Of a stretch of 64,000 bases of DNA, positions 51,414-59,436 are shown piece by piece. Below the pieces are notes generated by a model. That model ran no database searches. It worked only from the letters and a program-made list of their open reading frames with translations, and was not told where the DNA came from. Every line of letters begins with the position of its first letter. Positions within the stretch are counted from its first letter, which is position 1. Location: positions 1 to 64,000 of the forward strand of contig JAKSDO010000156.1 of the NCBI GenBank assembly GCA_022360055.1. The letters run 5' to 3'. The stretch is from Cytophagales bacterium (lineage in GTDB: Bacteria; Bacteroidota; Bacteroidia; Cytophagales; Cyclobacteriaceae). The position numbers and the translations under genes are program-made.

Positions 51414-54400
51414 TTAGTTCGAAGTTTCTTTTGCGGTGATCAATTCTTTCTCGCGTTTTTTCTCATATCCGGCTACTTTGCCGATGAGCAGAAACAGCAT
51501 CGGATAGAAAAACACGCCGAGCACAGTGGCTATGCTCATACCTCCGAGTAATGCCATCCCCATTACTTTTCGGGCCTCTGCGCCGGACCCTGAAGCGATC
51601 ACCAGCGGGAACACGCCCAGGATAAACGAAAAAGCGGTCATGAGAATCGGCCTGAACCTTGATTTTGCTGCTTTTATGGCTGCATCGAACAGGCTTAATC
51701 CACCTTTGAATTCTTCGTTTGCAAATTCGACAATGAGTATGGCGTTTTTGGCGGCCATGCCGATGAGCATGACGAAAGAAACCTGGGCGAATATGTTGTT
51801 TTCGAAGGACGGGCTTAATTGCCTGGCTGCCCATAGAAAAAACAGCGCTCCAAATATGGCAAATGGGGTGCCCAGCAATATCGCAAACGGAAGAGACCAG
51901 CTTTCGTATTGGGCAGACAAGATCAGGAATACGAACACCAACGAAAATGTGAGTATTATCGCCAGCGACCCGGAAGCTTTCTTTTCCTGGAACGACATGG
52001 CATTCCAACTGTAATTCATATCTGGCGGAAGCGTTTCGCCCGCAACTTCTTCCAGTGCTGCCATGGCCTGGGCCGAGGTATAGCCTGGCGCCGGTCCTCC
52101 GGTAACTTCTACGGATCTGTACAGATTGAACCGGTTGGTGTAGTCCGGACCCACGATCGGTTTTATGGTGGCAATAGTGGCCAAAGGCACCATTTTGCCT
52201 TTATTATTCTTAATAAAGAAATTATTGATCTGTTCCTCTTTGACACGGTATTCGGGTTCAGCCTGAACATAGGTTTTGTACAACCTTCCGAATCGGGTAA
52301 AATCATTGACATATGCACCTCCCATAAAGGCACCGATCGTAGTGTAAAGATCGTTGAGTGAAACGCCGAGTTTCAATGCCTTTTCTTTATCGATGTCCAT
52401 AAATCGCTGCGGCACATTTGCCTGGAAGGTCGTGAAGGCAGCGCCAATTTCCTTTCGGGCATTGGCGGCTTGTATAAACTTCATCGTATTCTCTGCCAGA
52501 TACGCCGGTGTGTTCCCGGCTCTGTCCTGGATCATGATGCTGAAGCCCGAACCGTTGCCCAGACCCGGGATCGCCGGCGGACCAAAGGCAAAGGCCTGCG
52601 CGCCCTTAATTTTTTGGGCGAGTTCTACATTTAACTTGTCAATCACCTCTTTGGCCGTATAGCTGCGCTCAGACCAATCTACCAGCGTAACGAACATGAA
52701 CCCGTTGTTCGGCACCATAGATCCCGAGAGCAGGCTGTATCCCGCGGCTGTAGTAGCGTATTTCACCTCGGGATAACTCATGACGATCTCTTCGATATTC
52801 TTTGCAATTACATCGGTGCGCTGAATGGAGGAAGCGTTTGGCAATTGAATGTTTACATAGAAATATCCCATATCTTCCTCGGGGATAAATCCGCCGGGGA
52901 CGAGACTTCCGAAAATCCCCGCTCCGATGGTCATCAATACGATGAAGACAACCCCTCTTTTTATTTTCCGGGTGACCACATTGGTGAAATTCATATAGGT
53001 ATCGGTAGACCGGTCCATTCCATTGTTGAAATGGCGGAAGAACCAGCCAAGCGGGCCCTTATAGGGAACGGGTTTCTTTAACAGGAGGGAACATAACGCC
53101 GGACTCAGTGTGAGCGCATTTACCGAGGAAACACATACCGAAACGACGATCGTAATAGCGAATTGCTGATACAGCAAACCTGTGATGCCGGCCATACCGG
53201 CAACCGGAATGAATACCGCTACCAGGACCAATGTCGTTGCAATTACCGGAGCCGTCACTTTGTTCATGGCATCGAAGGTCGCCTCCTTGGTGTTCATACC
53301 TTTCTCAATATTGACCTGTACGGCTTCAACAACGACAATGGCGTCGTCGACCACAATCCCAATGGCAAGTACTAGCCCCAACAGGGACAGCACGTTAATC
53401 GTAAATCCGAGAATCGGAAAAAACATAAATGCGCCAATCAATGAAACCGGTATCGCCAACGTAGGAATTAGCGTAGCTCTCCAGTCCTGTATGAAGACAA
53501 ATACGACCAGGACCACCAAAATCAATGCAATGATCAACGTAATCACAATATCCCTGATCCCCGCCGTTATTGGCAATGTGGAATCGAGCGAGACATCGTA
53601 TTTGATGCTTTCCGGGAAATTGTTTTTCAGAATTTCCATTTCACCGATGATATTCTCCGCCAATTCTACGGCATTGGAACCTGGAGCTTGATAGCATGCG
53701 ATTATGGCACAGGTTTCCTTATTGAGCCGGGGGATCATATTGTAGGTCTCAACGCCCAGATTTACAGTGGCTATATCCTTGATTTTAACCTGGGACCCGT
53801 CCGGATTGGTGCGCACAACGATTTCTTCAAATGCCTCGGGGGAATTAAATCGCTCGGGCAACCGGACGGTATAGGTGAATTCCGTACCCGGAGGAGCGGG
53901 CTCCGCTCCGAATTTCCCGCCAGGCACGATCACGTTCTGCTCGTTAATGGCGGCGAGAATTTCCGGTACGGTTATTCCCATTTTGGACAAACGGTCCGGT
54001 TTTACCCAAATCCTCATAGAATAATTGGCCGCCCCCAATACATCCACCCTGCCTATTCCTTTTACTCTGGCCAATTGGTCTTTGATGTTAATCAAAGCGT
54101 AATTGCCCAGAAAATCCTGGTCGTATCGTCCATCGGAGGTGAGCGTAACGAGCATCAATATGTTGGGGAGCGATTTTTTTGTCGTAACCCCATATTTGGT
54201 TACCTCCTGGGGCAGTTTTGCAGATGCTGCCGAAACGCGGTTTTGAGCCAGGACCGTATTCATGTCCGGATCCGTCCCCACATCAAATGAAATCTCAACG
54301 ACCATTGTTCCGTCATTGGAATTGGTAGATTTCATATAGATCATATTGTCAACCCCATTGATCTCCTGTTCGAGCGGAGTGGCGACAGACTCTTCCACAT

Positions 54401-54578
54401 TGATGGCATTTGCGCCCGTATAAGTGGCCCTGACCTCTACCACCGGCGGTGTGAGATTGGGATACTGCTCAATGGGAAGCCCTGTCATAGATACGGCGCC
54501 GACAATGACAATGACAATGGCAATGACCATGGCCACGATGGGTCTTCTTACAAAAAAGTTACCTGAATTTTCAGCCAT
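51414..54578 (-). CDS. RND-family multidrug efflux permease, HAE1 type (system 2)
   Basis: 1054-aa AcrB/MexF-type proton-driven pump. N-terminus NFFVRRPIVAMVIAIVIVIVGAVSM is typical of HAE1. TM4 carries the canonical Asp pair (AIGIVVDDAIVVVEAV). Porter-domain motifs: GLPIEQYPNLTPPVVEVRATYTGA, VDVLGAANYSMRIWVKPDRL; C-terminal AKNAILIVEFANE. Compared with system 1 it retains the DD proton relay and standard HAE1 length, so drug or bile/detergent-type substrates are likely. The adaptor stop lies 4 nt upstream; repeat X3 and the outer membrane factor follow. Confidence 0.95.
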   Translation of the reverse strand: MAENSGNFFVRRPIVAMVIAIVIVIVGAVSMTGLPIEQYPNLTPPVVEVRATYTGANAINVEESVATPLEQEINGVDNMIYMKSTNSNDGTMVVEISFDVGTDPDMNTVLAQNRVSAASAKLPQEVTKYGVTTKKSLPNILMLVTLTSDGRYDQDFLGNYALINIKDQLARVKGIGRVDVLGAANYSMRIWVKPDRLSKMGITVPEILAAINEQNVIVPGGKFGAEPAPPGTEFTYTVRLPERFNSPEAFEEIVVRTNPDGSQVKIKDIATVNLGVETYNMIPRLNKETCAIIACYQAPGSNAVELAENIIGEMEILKNNFPESIKYDVSLDSTLPITAGIRDIVITLIIALILVVLVVFVFIQDWRATLIPTLAIPVSLIGAFMFFPILGFTINVLSLLGLVLAIGIVVDDAIVVVEAVQVNIEKGMNTKEATFDAMNKVTAPVIATTLVLVAVFIPVAGMAGITGLLYQQFAITIVVSVCVSSVNALTLSPALCSLLLKKPVPYKGPLGWFFRHFNNGMDRSTDTYMNFTNVVTRKIKRGVVFIVLMTIGAGIFGSLVPGGFIPEEDMGYFYVNIQLPNASSIQRTDVIAKNIEEIVMSYPEVKYATTAAGYSLLSGSMVPNNGFMFVTLVDWSERSYTAKEVIDKLNVELAQKIKGAQAFAFGPPAIPGLGNGSGFSIMIQDRAGNTPAYLAENTMKFIQAANARKEIGAAFTTFQANVPQRFMDIDKEKALKLGVSLNDLYTTIGAFMGGAYVNDFTRFGRLYKTYVQAEPEYRVKEEQINNFFIKNNKGKMVPLATIATIKPIVGPDYTNRFNLYRSVEVTGGPAPGYTSAQAMAALEEVAGETLPPDMNYSWNAMSFQEKKASGSLAIILTFSLVFVFLILSAQYESWSLPFAILLGTPFAIFGALFFLWAARQLSPSFENNIFAQVSFVMLIGMAAKNAILIVEFANEEFKGGLSLFDAAIKAAKSRFRPILMTAFSFILGVFPLVIASGSGAEARKVMGMALLGGMSIATVLGVFFYPMLFLLIGKVAGYEKKREKELITAKETSN

Positions 54579-54582
54579 GACC

Positions 54583-55758
54583 TTAGTTGTTTTTTACCTC
54601 CTGACTTTTAAACTCCGATAGCACGGGTTGAATTTCCATCCCCGTGGCAACTTTTTGAAGTCCGTCGATCACCACCCGGTCGTCGTCTTCAAGGCCCTCG
54701 GTTATCAACCAGAGGTCATCGATCTTTGAGGCGGCCTTCACCTGTCTGGATTTTATAATATTGTCTTCTTCGACTACATAGACGGAATACTGCCCCTGAA
54801 GCTCGGTCACACAACGTTGAGGGACTAAAATTGCGCCCTCAGCCACATCAAATTCGACGCGGACCTTGGCGTACATGCCCGGCCTGAGAAGACCTTTGGG
54901 ATTATCGAATATGGCCTGCACCAAAATAGACCCTGTGGATACGTCGATGTCTCTTCCCAGGAATTCTACGGAGCCTTTTTCTTCGTAAAGCGAACCGTCC
55001 GCCAGTATGAGCTCCAGGTTGTTTTCATTTTGAGGTTTGGACTTGTCAATGGTTCCGTCCTTTCCCAAATTTTCTGAGAATTCCCGATAAATAACCAGGT
55101 ATTCAGCCTCGGTGAGAAAGAATTGTACCCTGGTCTTATTCACGTTTGATACTACATTCAGGATCACCGGATTTGGTTCGCGCCCCACAAATTCGCCCTC
55201 GCGCGCTTCGGTTTTTCCAATTATTCCGTCGATCGGAGATGCAATGCGGGTATAACTGAGATTAATTTCCGACATTCTCAGATTCGCATTGGCGGCCTTA
55301 AGAGAGGCCTCGGCAGCGTCTCTGCTCGCCTGTGCAGCATCCAAATCACTTTTACTCACTGCATTTATTTCCGCCAGCGGCTTATATCTGGCCAGCTCAT
55401 TTTCCGCATTCACAAGATACGTTTGAGCTTCGGCTACCTTGCTTTGCATTGAGGCGACTTCGGCCTGGTAAGGCTGAGCGTCGATCGTATAGAGCAAATC
55501 TCCCCTTTTTACAGGGAATCCTTCATCAAAATGAACACCTTCCAGAAATCCTTCAACTCTTGCGCGGATGGGTATATCTTTAAAACCGTAAATCTGGCCG
55601 ACAAAATCCCGCTTTAACGGCACATCTTTTTTTATGACTTTAATGACCTCAATCTCCGGGGGAGCTTGGGTTTGCGTGGAGTTTTCCTTGCATGAGGAAT
55701 TGAGCAGAACTATTCCAAGGAATAGAAATGCCAATGTGTGGAATTGGTTTATTTTCAT
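54583..55758 (-). CDS. RND periplasmic adaptor lipoprotein (system 2)
   Basis: 391-aa membrane fusion protein, lipoprotein signal MKINQFHTLAFLFLGIVLLNSSC. Barrel-sandwich hybrid (IPIRARVEGFLEGVHFDEGFPVKRGDLLYTID), long helical hairpin (QPYQAEVASMQSKVAEAQTYLVNAENELARYKPLAEINAVSKSDLDAAQASRDAAEASLKAA), and barrel/MP domains (GLLRPGMYAKVRVEF, RVVIDGLQKVATGMEI). First gene of operon 2; no TetR or other regulator is adjacent. Divergent from the barrel gene at 55981. Confidence 0.95.
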   Translation of the reverse strand: MKINQFHTLAFLFLGIVLLNSSCKENSTQTQAPPEIEVIKVIKKDVPLKRDFVGQIYGFKDIPIRARVEGFLEGVHFDEGFPVKRGDLLYTIDAQPYQAEVASMQSKVAEAQTYLVNAENELARYKPLAEINAVSKSDLDAAQASRDAAEASLKAANANLRMSEINLSYTRIASPIDGIIGKTEAREGEFVGREPNPVILNVVSNVNKTRVQFFLTEAEYLVIYREFSENLGKDGTIDKSKPQNENNLELILADGSLYEEKGSVEFLGRDIDVSTGSILVQAIFDNPKGLLRPGMYAKVRVEFDVAEGAILVPQRCVTELQGQYSVYVVEEDNIIKSRQVKAASKIDDLWLITEGLEDDDRVVIDGLQKVATGMEIQPVLSEFKSQEVKNN

Positions 55759-55980
55759 GGAATATGTGATTAGAAGCTATTTAAAGTTGCGTTATGTCAA
55801 TAATTGTTTCAATATTAGTTTGTTGAGGAATATTTCCAAAATTTGCCGGTAAAATATATTAAATAGAATGTGGTATTATCATAAATCAATTACCTTTAGT
55901 TTAAGATGACAGGTGTTTTAAAAGCTTCATTGATCGGATTTTTAGGATATGCCCGGCCATCGGTGAAAAGAATCAGGACC

Positions 55981-56697
55981 ATGAAATTCAATTTAAAAAC
56001 AATATTATTATCCTTGTTGCTCGCGTATCCGGCAGTGAGCAATGCCCAGGTAATTATTTCCTTATTATTTGGGGAGAAGCTCAATAGTGAAAAAATCGAA
56101 TTCGGTCTGGAGGGCGGATTTAACCGCTCGTATTTCCGGGATGTTCCCGAAGCAAACGGATTAAACAACTTTAACCTGGGGTTTTACTTTCATTTTCTGA
56201 TCAAAAACAATGCTTATCTGGCAACAGGGGTTATGGTGAAATCGTCCGTCGGAGCAACGGGAATGCCGACCTATAAAATAGGCGACGAGGATTTTGACAA
56301 CCTGTTTGAGGACGGAACACGAACGACAAAAATCAATTACTTCCATGTGCCTGTGCTTTGGCACCAGCGGTTTAATAACCGGTGGTATATCGAAATCGGC
56401 CCCATGCTGGGGCTGAGAAGTAAGGCCAAGGATATTTTTGAAACAGATGTACTCGAAGGCGATCTCAAATATACACTGGATGTAAGGGACCGTTACAAAC
56501 GTTTTGACGCAGGCCTGGTCGGTGGAGCCGGTTATAAATTTAGAAAGAGAATAAAAAGCATGGCCGCCGGGGTCAACTATTATTACGGACTTATGAATGT
56601 GAGCACGCAATCGGGCACTAAAATCAGGAATTCATCGATCTATTTATATCTGAAAATCCCGATCGGTGCCGGGAGCAAGCCGGGAGAAGAAAGCTGA
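55981..56697 (+). CDS. Outer membrane beta-barrel (PorT/porin-like) protein
   Basis: About 238 aa from ATG 55981, which opens a proper signal peptide (MKFNLKTILLSLLLAYPAVSNAQ); the longer frame from 55906 would hide it. Mature part is strand-rich: EFGLEGGFNRSYFRDV, FNLGFYFHFLIKNNAYLATGVMVKS, RWYIEIGPMLGLRSKAKDIFETD, KRIKSMAAGVNYYYGLMNV. This pattern matches the PorT/OMP_b-brl_2 family of eight-stranded barrels. Function unknown; a link with type IX secretion is possible only if other por genes exist elsewhere. A strong terminator overlaps its stop codon. Confidence 0.82.
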   Translation: MKFNLKTILLSLLLAYPAVSNAQVIISLLFGEKLNSEKIEFGLEGGFNRSYFRDVPEANGLNNFNLGFYFHFLIKNNAYLATGVMVKSSVGATGMPTYKIGDEDFDNLFEDGTRTTKINYFHVPVLWHQRFNNRWYIEIGPMLGLRSKAKDIFETDVLEGDLKYTLDVRDRYKRFDAGLVGGAGYKFRKRIKSMAAGVNYYYGLMNVSTQSGTKIRNSSIYLYLKIPIGAGSKPGEES

Positions 56698-56731
56698 TTT
56701 GATCCCGGATCAAATCAGCTTCCGTTTTTTT
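56691..56731 (+). terminator. Rho-independent terminator of the barrel gene
   Basis: AAGCTGATTTGATC, loop CCG, then the exact 14-nt complement and a T7 run. The stop codon TGA (56695-56697) is inside the left arm. Confidence 0.9.
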
Positions 56732-56775
56732 GTTTTACTTATATTTTTGACAACTGATTAAATAAATTTCTAGCG

Positions 56776-58080
56776 ATGAACAACAATAGCTCAAAAATGA
56801 TGTCCAGGCGATCGTTTATTCAAACGGCAGCCATTGGATCGATGGGTATTACCATCCTGCCGGGGTTCAGCCCCTTTAAGCCAAATGATCAGATAAATAT
56901 GGGGTTTATCGGAGTTGGCAGACAGGCCATGAATATATTGAATGGCATGATAAAAATAGATGGTGTAAAAGTAACGGCCTGCGCTGATGTCTATGGAATC
57001 AAGAGAAAAAGGTTTGAAAAGGTCGTATCCGAATTCTATGGCGGAAAGAATACCCCCATAGCGTCTTATGAGAACTACAGAGACCTGTTGGCCAGAAAAG
57101 ACATCGATGCGGTTGTGATTGCCACGCCTGATCATTGGCACGCCCTGATCGCAATTGATGCCGTAAAAACCGGCAAAGATGTGTATCTGGAAAAACCTCT
57201 GACCTTTACAATACTTGAAGGAAAGATGTTGAGAAAAGCGGTCAGAAAGCATCACAGGATTCTGGCTGTCGGCAGCCAGCAAAGGTCCGATCCGGGATTT
57301 CAACATGCCGTTAAGATGGTTCAGGAGGGGAAGCTTGGCGAAGTTGAAAAGATTTTTGCCTACGTTGGCGCGCCGCCGACGCCCTATAATCTGCCAAGAG
57401 AAATTGTTCCCGTGGATTTAAATTGGGATATGTGGCTGGGCCCAAATCCGTATGTCCACTACAATCATGAGTTAAATCCTCCGATTTCGTTGGATCCGCC
57501 GAAAAGTGAAAAGCTTTGGGGCGCCTGGAGATGGTACAAAGAAATGGGTGGCGGCTTCACGACCGACTGGGGGGCGCACATGTTTGATGTTGCACAGTGG
57601 GGCATAGGTATGGACGACAGCGGTCCTGTAGAGATCATTCCTGCCGGATACGAAGGGACCGGGTATTTAACGTATAAGTACGAAAGCGGCGTTGTAATGA
57701 CCGAAGAGCCTTTCAATAACAAAAAGACCAAAGGCGTGAAATTCCAGGGCAAAGATGGCTGGATCGAGGTTTCAAGAGGACATTATAAGGCATCTGACAA
57801 GGCGCTTGAGCCCAGGCTGAAAAAAGCATCCGGGCCGTACGAGACCAAATCCCCGCACTATGAGAATTTCGTCCAGGCCATCCGGAGCCGAAAAGATCCG
57901 CTGGTGCCTGTAGAGACCGGCCACAGAACCTGTACGGTATGCACGCTGGGGAATATAGCTTATGATTTGAGGAGACCCGTAAAGTGGAACCCGGCAAAAG
58001 AAGAGTTTGTAGATGATGTTCAGGCCGATTTGTATATGCACCGGGAATACAGGAAAGGATATAAGCTGCCAATGCTCTGA
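56776..58080 (+). CDS. Gfo/Idh/MocA-family oxidoreductase with Tat signal
   Basis: 434-aa NAD(P)-dependent oxidoreductase. Twin-arginine signal SRRSFIQTAAIGSMGITILPG (residues 10-30); Rossmann motif MGFIGVGRQAMNILNG (42-57); the family's EKPLTF with active-site Lys (139-144); and the C-terminal sheet domain. The middle region has MGGGFTTDWGAHMFDVAQWGIGMDD, characteristic of secreted Gfo/Idh enzymes in Bacteroidota acting on sugars or glycosides, with a catalytic His in the WGAHMFD motif. Substrate unknown. Monocistronic, bounded by terminators at 56691 and 58107. Confidence 0.93.
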   Translation: MNNNSSKMMSRRSFIQTAAIGSMGITILPGFSPFKPNDQINMGFIGVGRQAMNILNGMIKIDGVKVTACADVYGIKRKRFEKVVSEFYGGKNTPIASYENYRDLLARKDIDAVVIATPDHWHALIAIDAVKTGKDVYLEKPLTFTILEGKMLRKAVRKHHRILAVGSQQRSDPGFQHAVKMVQEGKLGEVEKIFAYVGAPPTPYNLPREIVPVDLNWDMWLGPNPYVHYNHELNPPISLDPPKSEKLWGAWRWYKEMGGGFTTDWGAHMFDVAQWGIGMDDSGPVEIIPAGYEGTGYLTYKYESGVVMTEEPFNNKKTKGVKFQGKDGWIEVSRGHYKASDKALEPRLKKASGPYETKSPHYENFVQAIRSRKDPLVPVETGHRTCTVCTLGNIAYDLRRPVKWNPAKEEFVDDVQADLYMHREYRKGYKLPML

Positions 58081-58106
58081 GCGATTTTGCAGAGATCAAG
58101 GCATAT

Positions 58107-58135
58107 AACCCCGGCGGATGAATGGCCGGGGTTTT
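58107..58135 (+). terminator. Rho-independent terminator of the Gfo/Idh gene
   Basis: AACCCCGGC pairs with GCCGGGGTT around a 9-nt loop, followed by TTTT. It begins 26 nt after the stop codon. Confidence 0.85.
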
Positions 58136-58187
58136 GTTTCTCCAAACTTTCGACCCGCGATAAATATTTAACTATATTGAATGGTAA

Positions 58188-59324
58188 ATGGAATTGTCTG
58201 GCAATGTAAATATTGATGCATATAAAATGCTGGAGTCAATGACCGAAAGCGTATTAATCACTTCTTCGGAATTGGATGCTCCGGGGCCGACGATTATTTA
58301 TGTGAATCCGGCATTTGAGAAAATGACCGGGTGGAAAAGAAGCGAAGTCATTGGCATGACGCCCCGAATTCTTCAGGGAGCAAAGACGGATTATAAGATC
58401 TTCCGGGATCTCAGAGACCGGCTTTCAAAGGGAGAGATATGGAGTGGCCGTACAGTGAATTACAAAAAGGACGGTTCCGAATTTTATATGGAATGGTCGA
58501 TCGTACCTATTAATTATGGCTCGGATCATCAACAATATCTGTCTGTGCAGAAAGACGTTACCGAAATTGTGCGCACCGAAAACAAATTACAAATAGCCAG
58601 GGATAAAGAGCAAAGAACATTGTTGGAGATCAAAGAGAAAAACAGGGAGTTGGAAAAACTTATTATCGGACAGAAAAAGACGCTCGATCTTTTTAACAAA
58701 TACGTTCCGGAACCGATCGTAAAAAGGGCGCTTTCGCAGAAGAAAAAAAACATCAGGGAAGGCGAACGCCTGGAAGTGGCCTTGCTTTTTTGCGATATAA
58801 GAAGGTTTACAACGATTGCGGAAGGTTTGGACCCACAGGAAATTGTACATTTTTTAAATGTTTACTATTCCATAATGTCAGATATCATAAAGATGTATAA
58901 CGGTGTGATCAATCAATTTGTAGGCGATGAAATATTCGTGTCTTTTGGCGCGCCGGTTCCAATTGATGAACCGGAAATTTCAGCGGTTCGATGTGCCAGG
59001 GAAATGGTTGCCAAGCTGGAAAAAATAAATGACGCGCTAAAGGACACGATTGATGATGAGATCGCAATAGGAATAGGTATTAATTTTGGTCCCATCATCG
59101 CCGGTAACCTGGGTTCCGACGACAGGTTGTCGTATTCCATAACCGGCGATGCCGTAAATACCGCCAAAAGAATCGAATCGTTGACCGGTGAATTGAAAAA
59201 TGCGATTTTAGTCAGCCAATCCATCTACGATAAAACCTCGCATATTATCCATACCAAACCCTGGGGAGAAGTATTGATCAAAGGTAAAAACAAAAAAGTA
59301 AACGTGTTTCAGGTAGTGGATTGA
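58188..59324 (+). CDS. PAS-domain class III adenylate/guanylate cyclase
   Basis: 378-aa signalling enzyme. N-terminal LOV-like PAS (residues 10-128) has the LOV plan (IIYVNPAFEKMTGW, GMTPRILQGAKTD, NYKKDGSEF) but Pro59 replaces the photoactive Cys. A coiled coil (130-165) leads to a class III cyclase domain (195-375): metal ligands Asp203 (FCDIRRF) and Asp247 (FVGDEIF), transition-state Asn324/Arg328 (GDAVNTAKRIE). The purine-specifying Lys is replaced (INQFVGD, Gln243), so ATP or GTP preference cannot be read. No signal peptide or TM: cytosolic. The signal is likely redox or ligand through PAS. Confidence 0.9.
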   Translation: MELSGNVNIDAYKMLESMTESVLITSSELDAPGPTIIYVNPAFEKMTGWKRSEVIGMTPRILQGAKTDYKIFRDLRDRLSKGEIWSGRTVNYKKDGSEFYMEWSIVPINYGSDHQQYLSVQKDVTEIVRTENKLQIARDKEQRTLLEIKEKNRELEKLIIGQKKTLDLFNKYVPEPIVKRALSQKKKNIREGERLEVALLFCDIRRFTTIAEGLDPQEIVHFLNVYYSIMSDIIKMYNGVINQFVGDEIFVSFGAPVPIDEPEISAVRCAREMVAKLEKINDALKDTIDDEIAIGIGINFGPIIAGNLGSDDRLSYSITGDAVNTAKRIESLTGELKNAILVSQSIYDKTSHIIHTKPWGEVLIKGKNKKVNVFQVVD

Positions 59325-59436
59325 TGCATGACACTTTGCCGCAGATCAATTAATTTTGCCTTTCTTCACAAAATCTGATTTTGCTGCAACCTATTTCGGA
59401 ATTTTGGCATCTATCCCAATACATAAAGGAAACAGT

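Noticed and set aside
57131-57152. TGGCACG-like sequences (57135, 60590) as sigma-54 promoters for the NtrC-like regulator.
   Set aside because: They lie inside coding regions and lack a TTGC at the required spacing.
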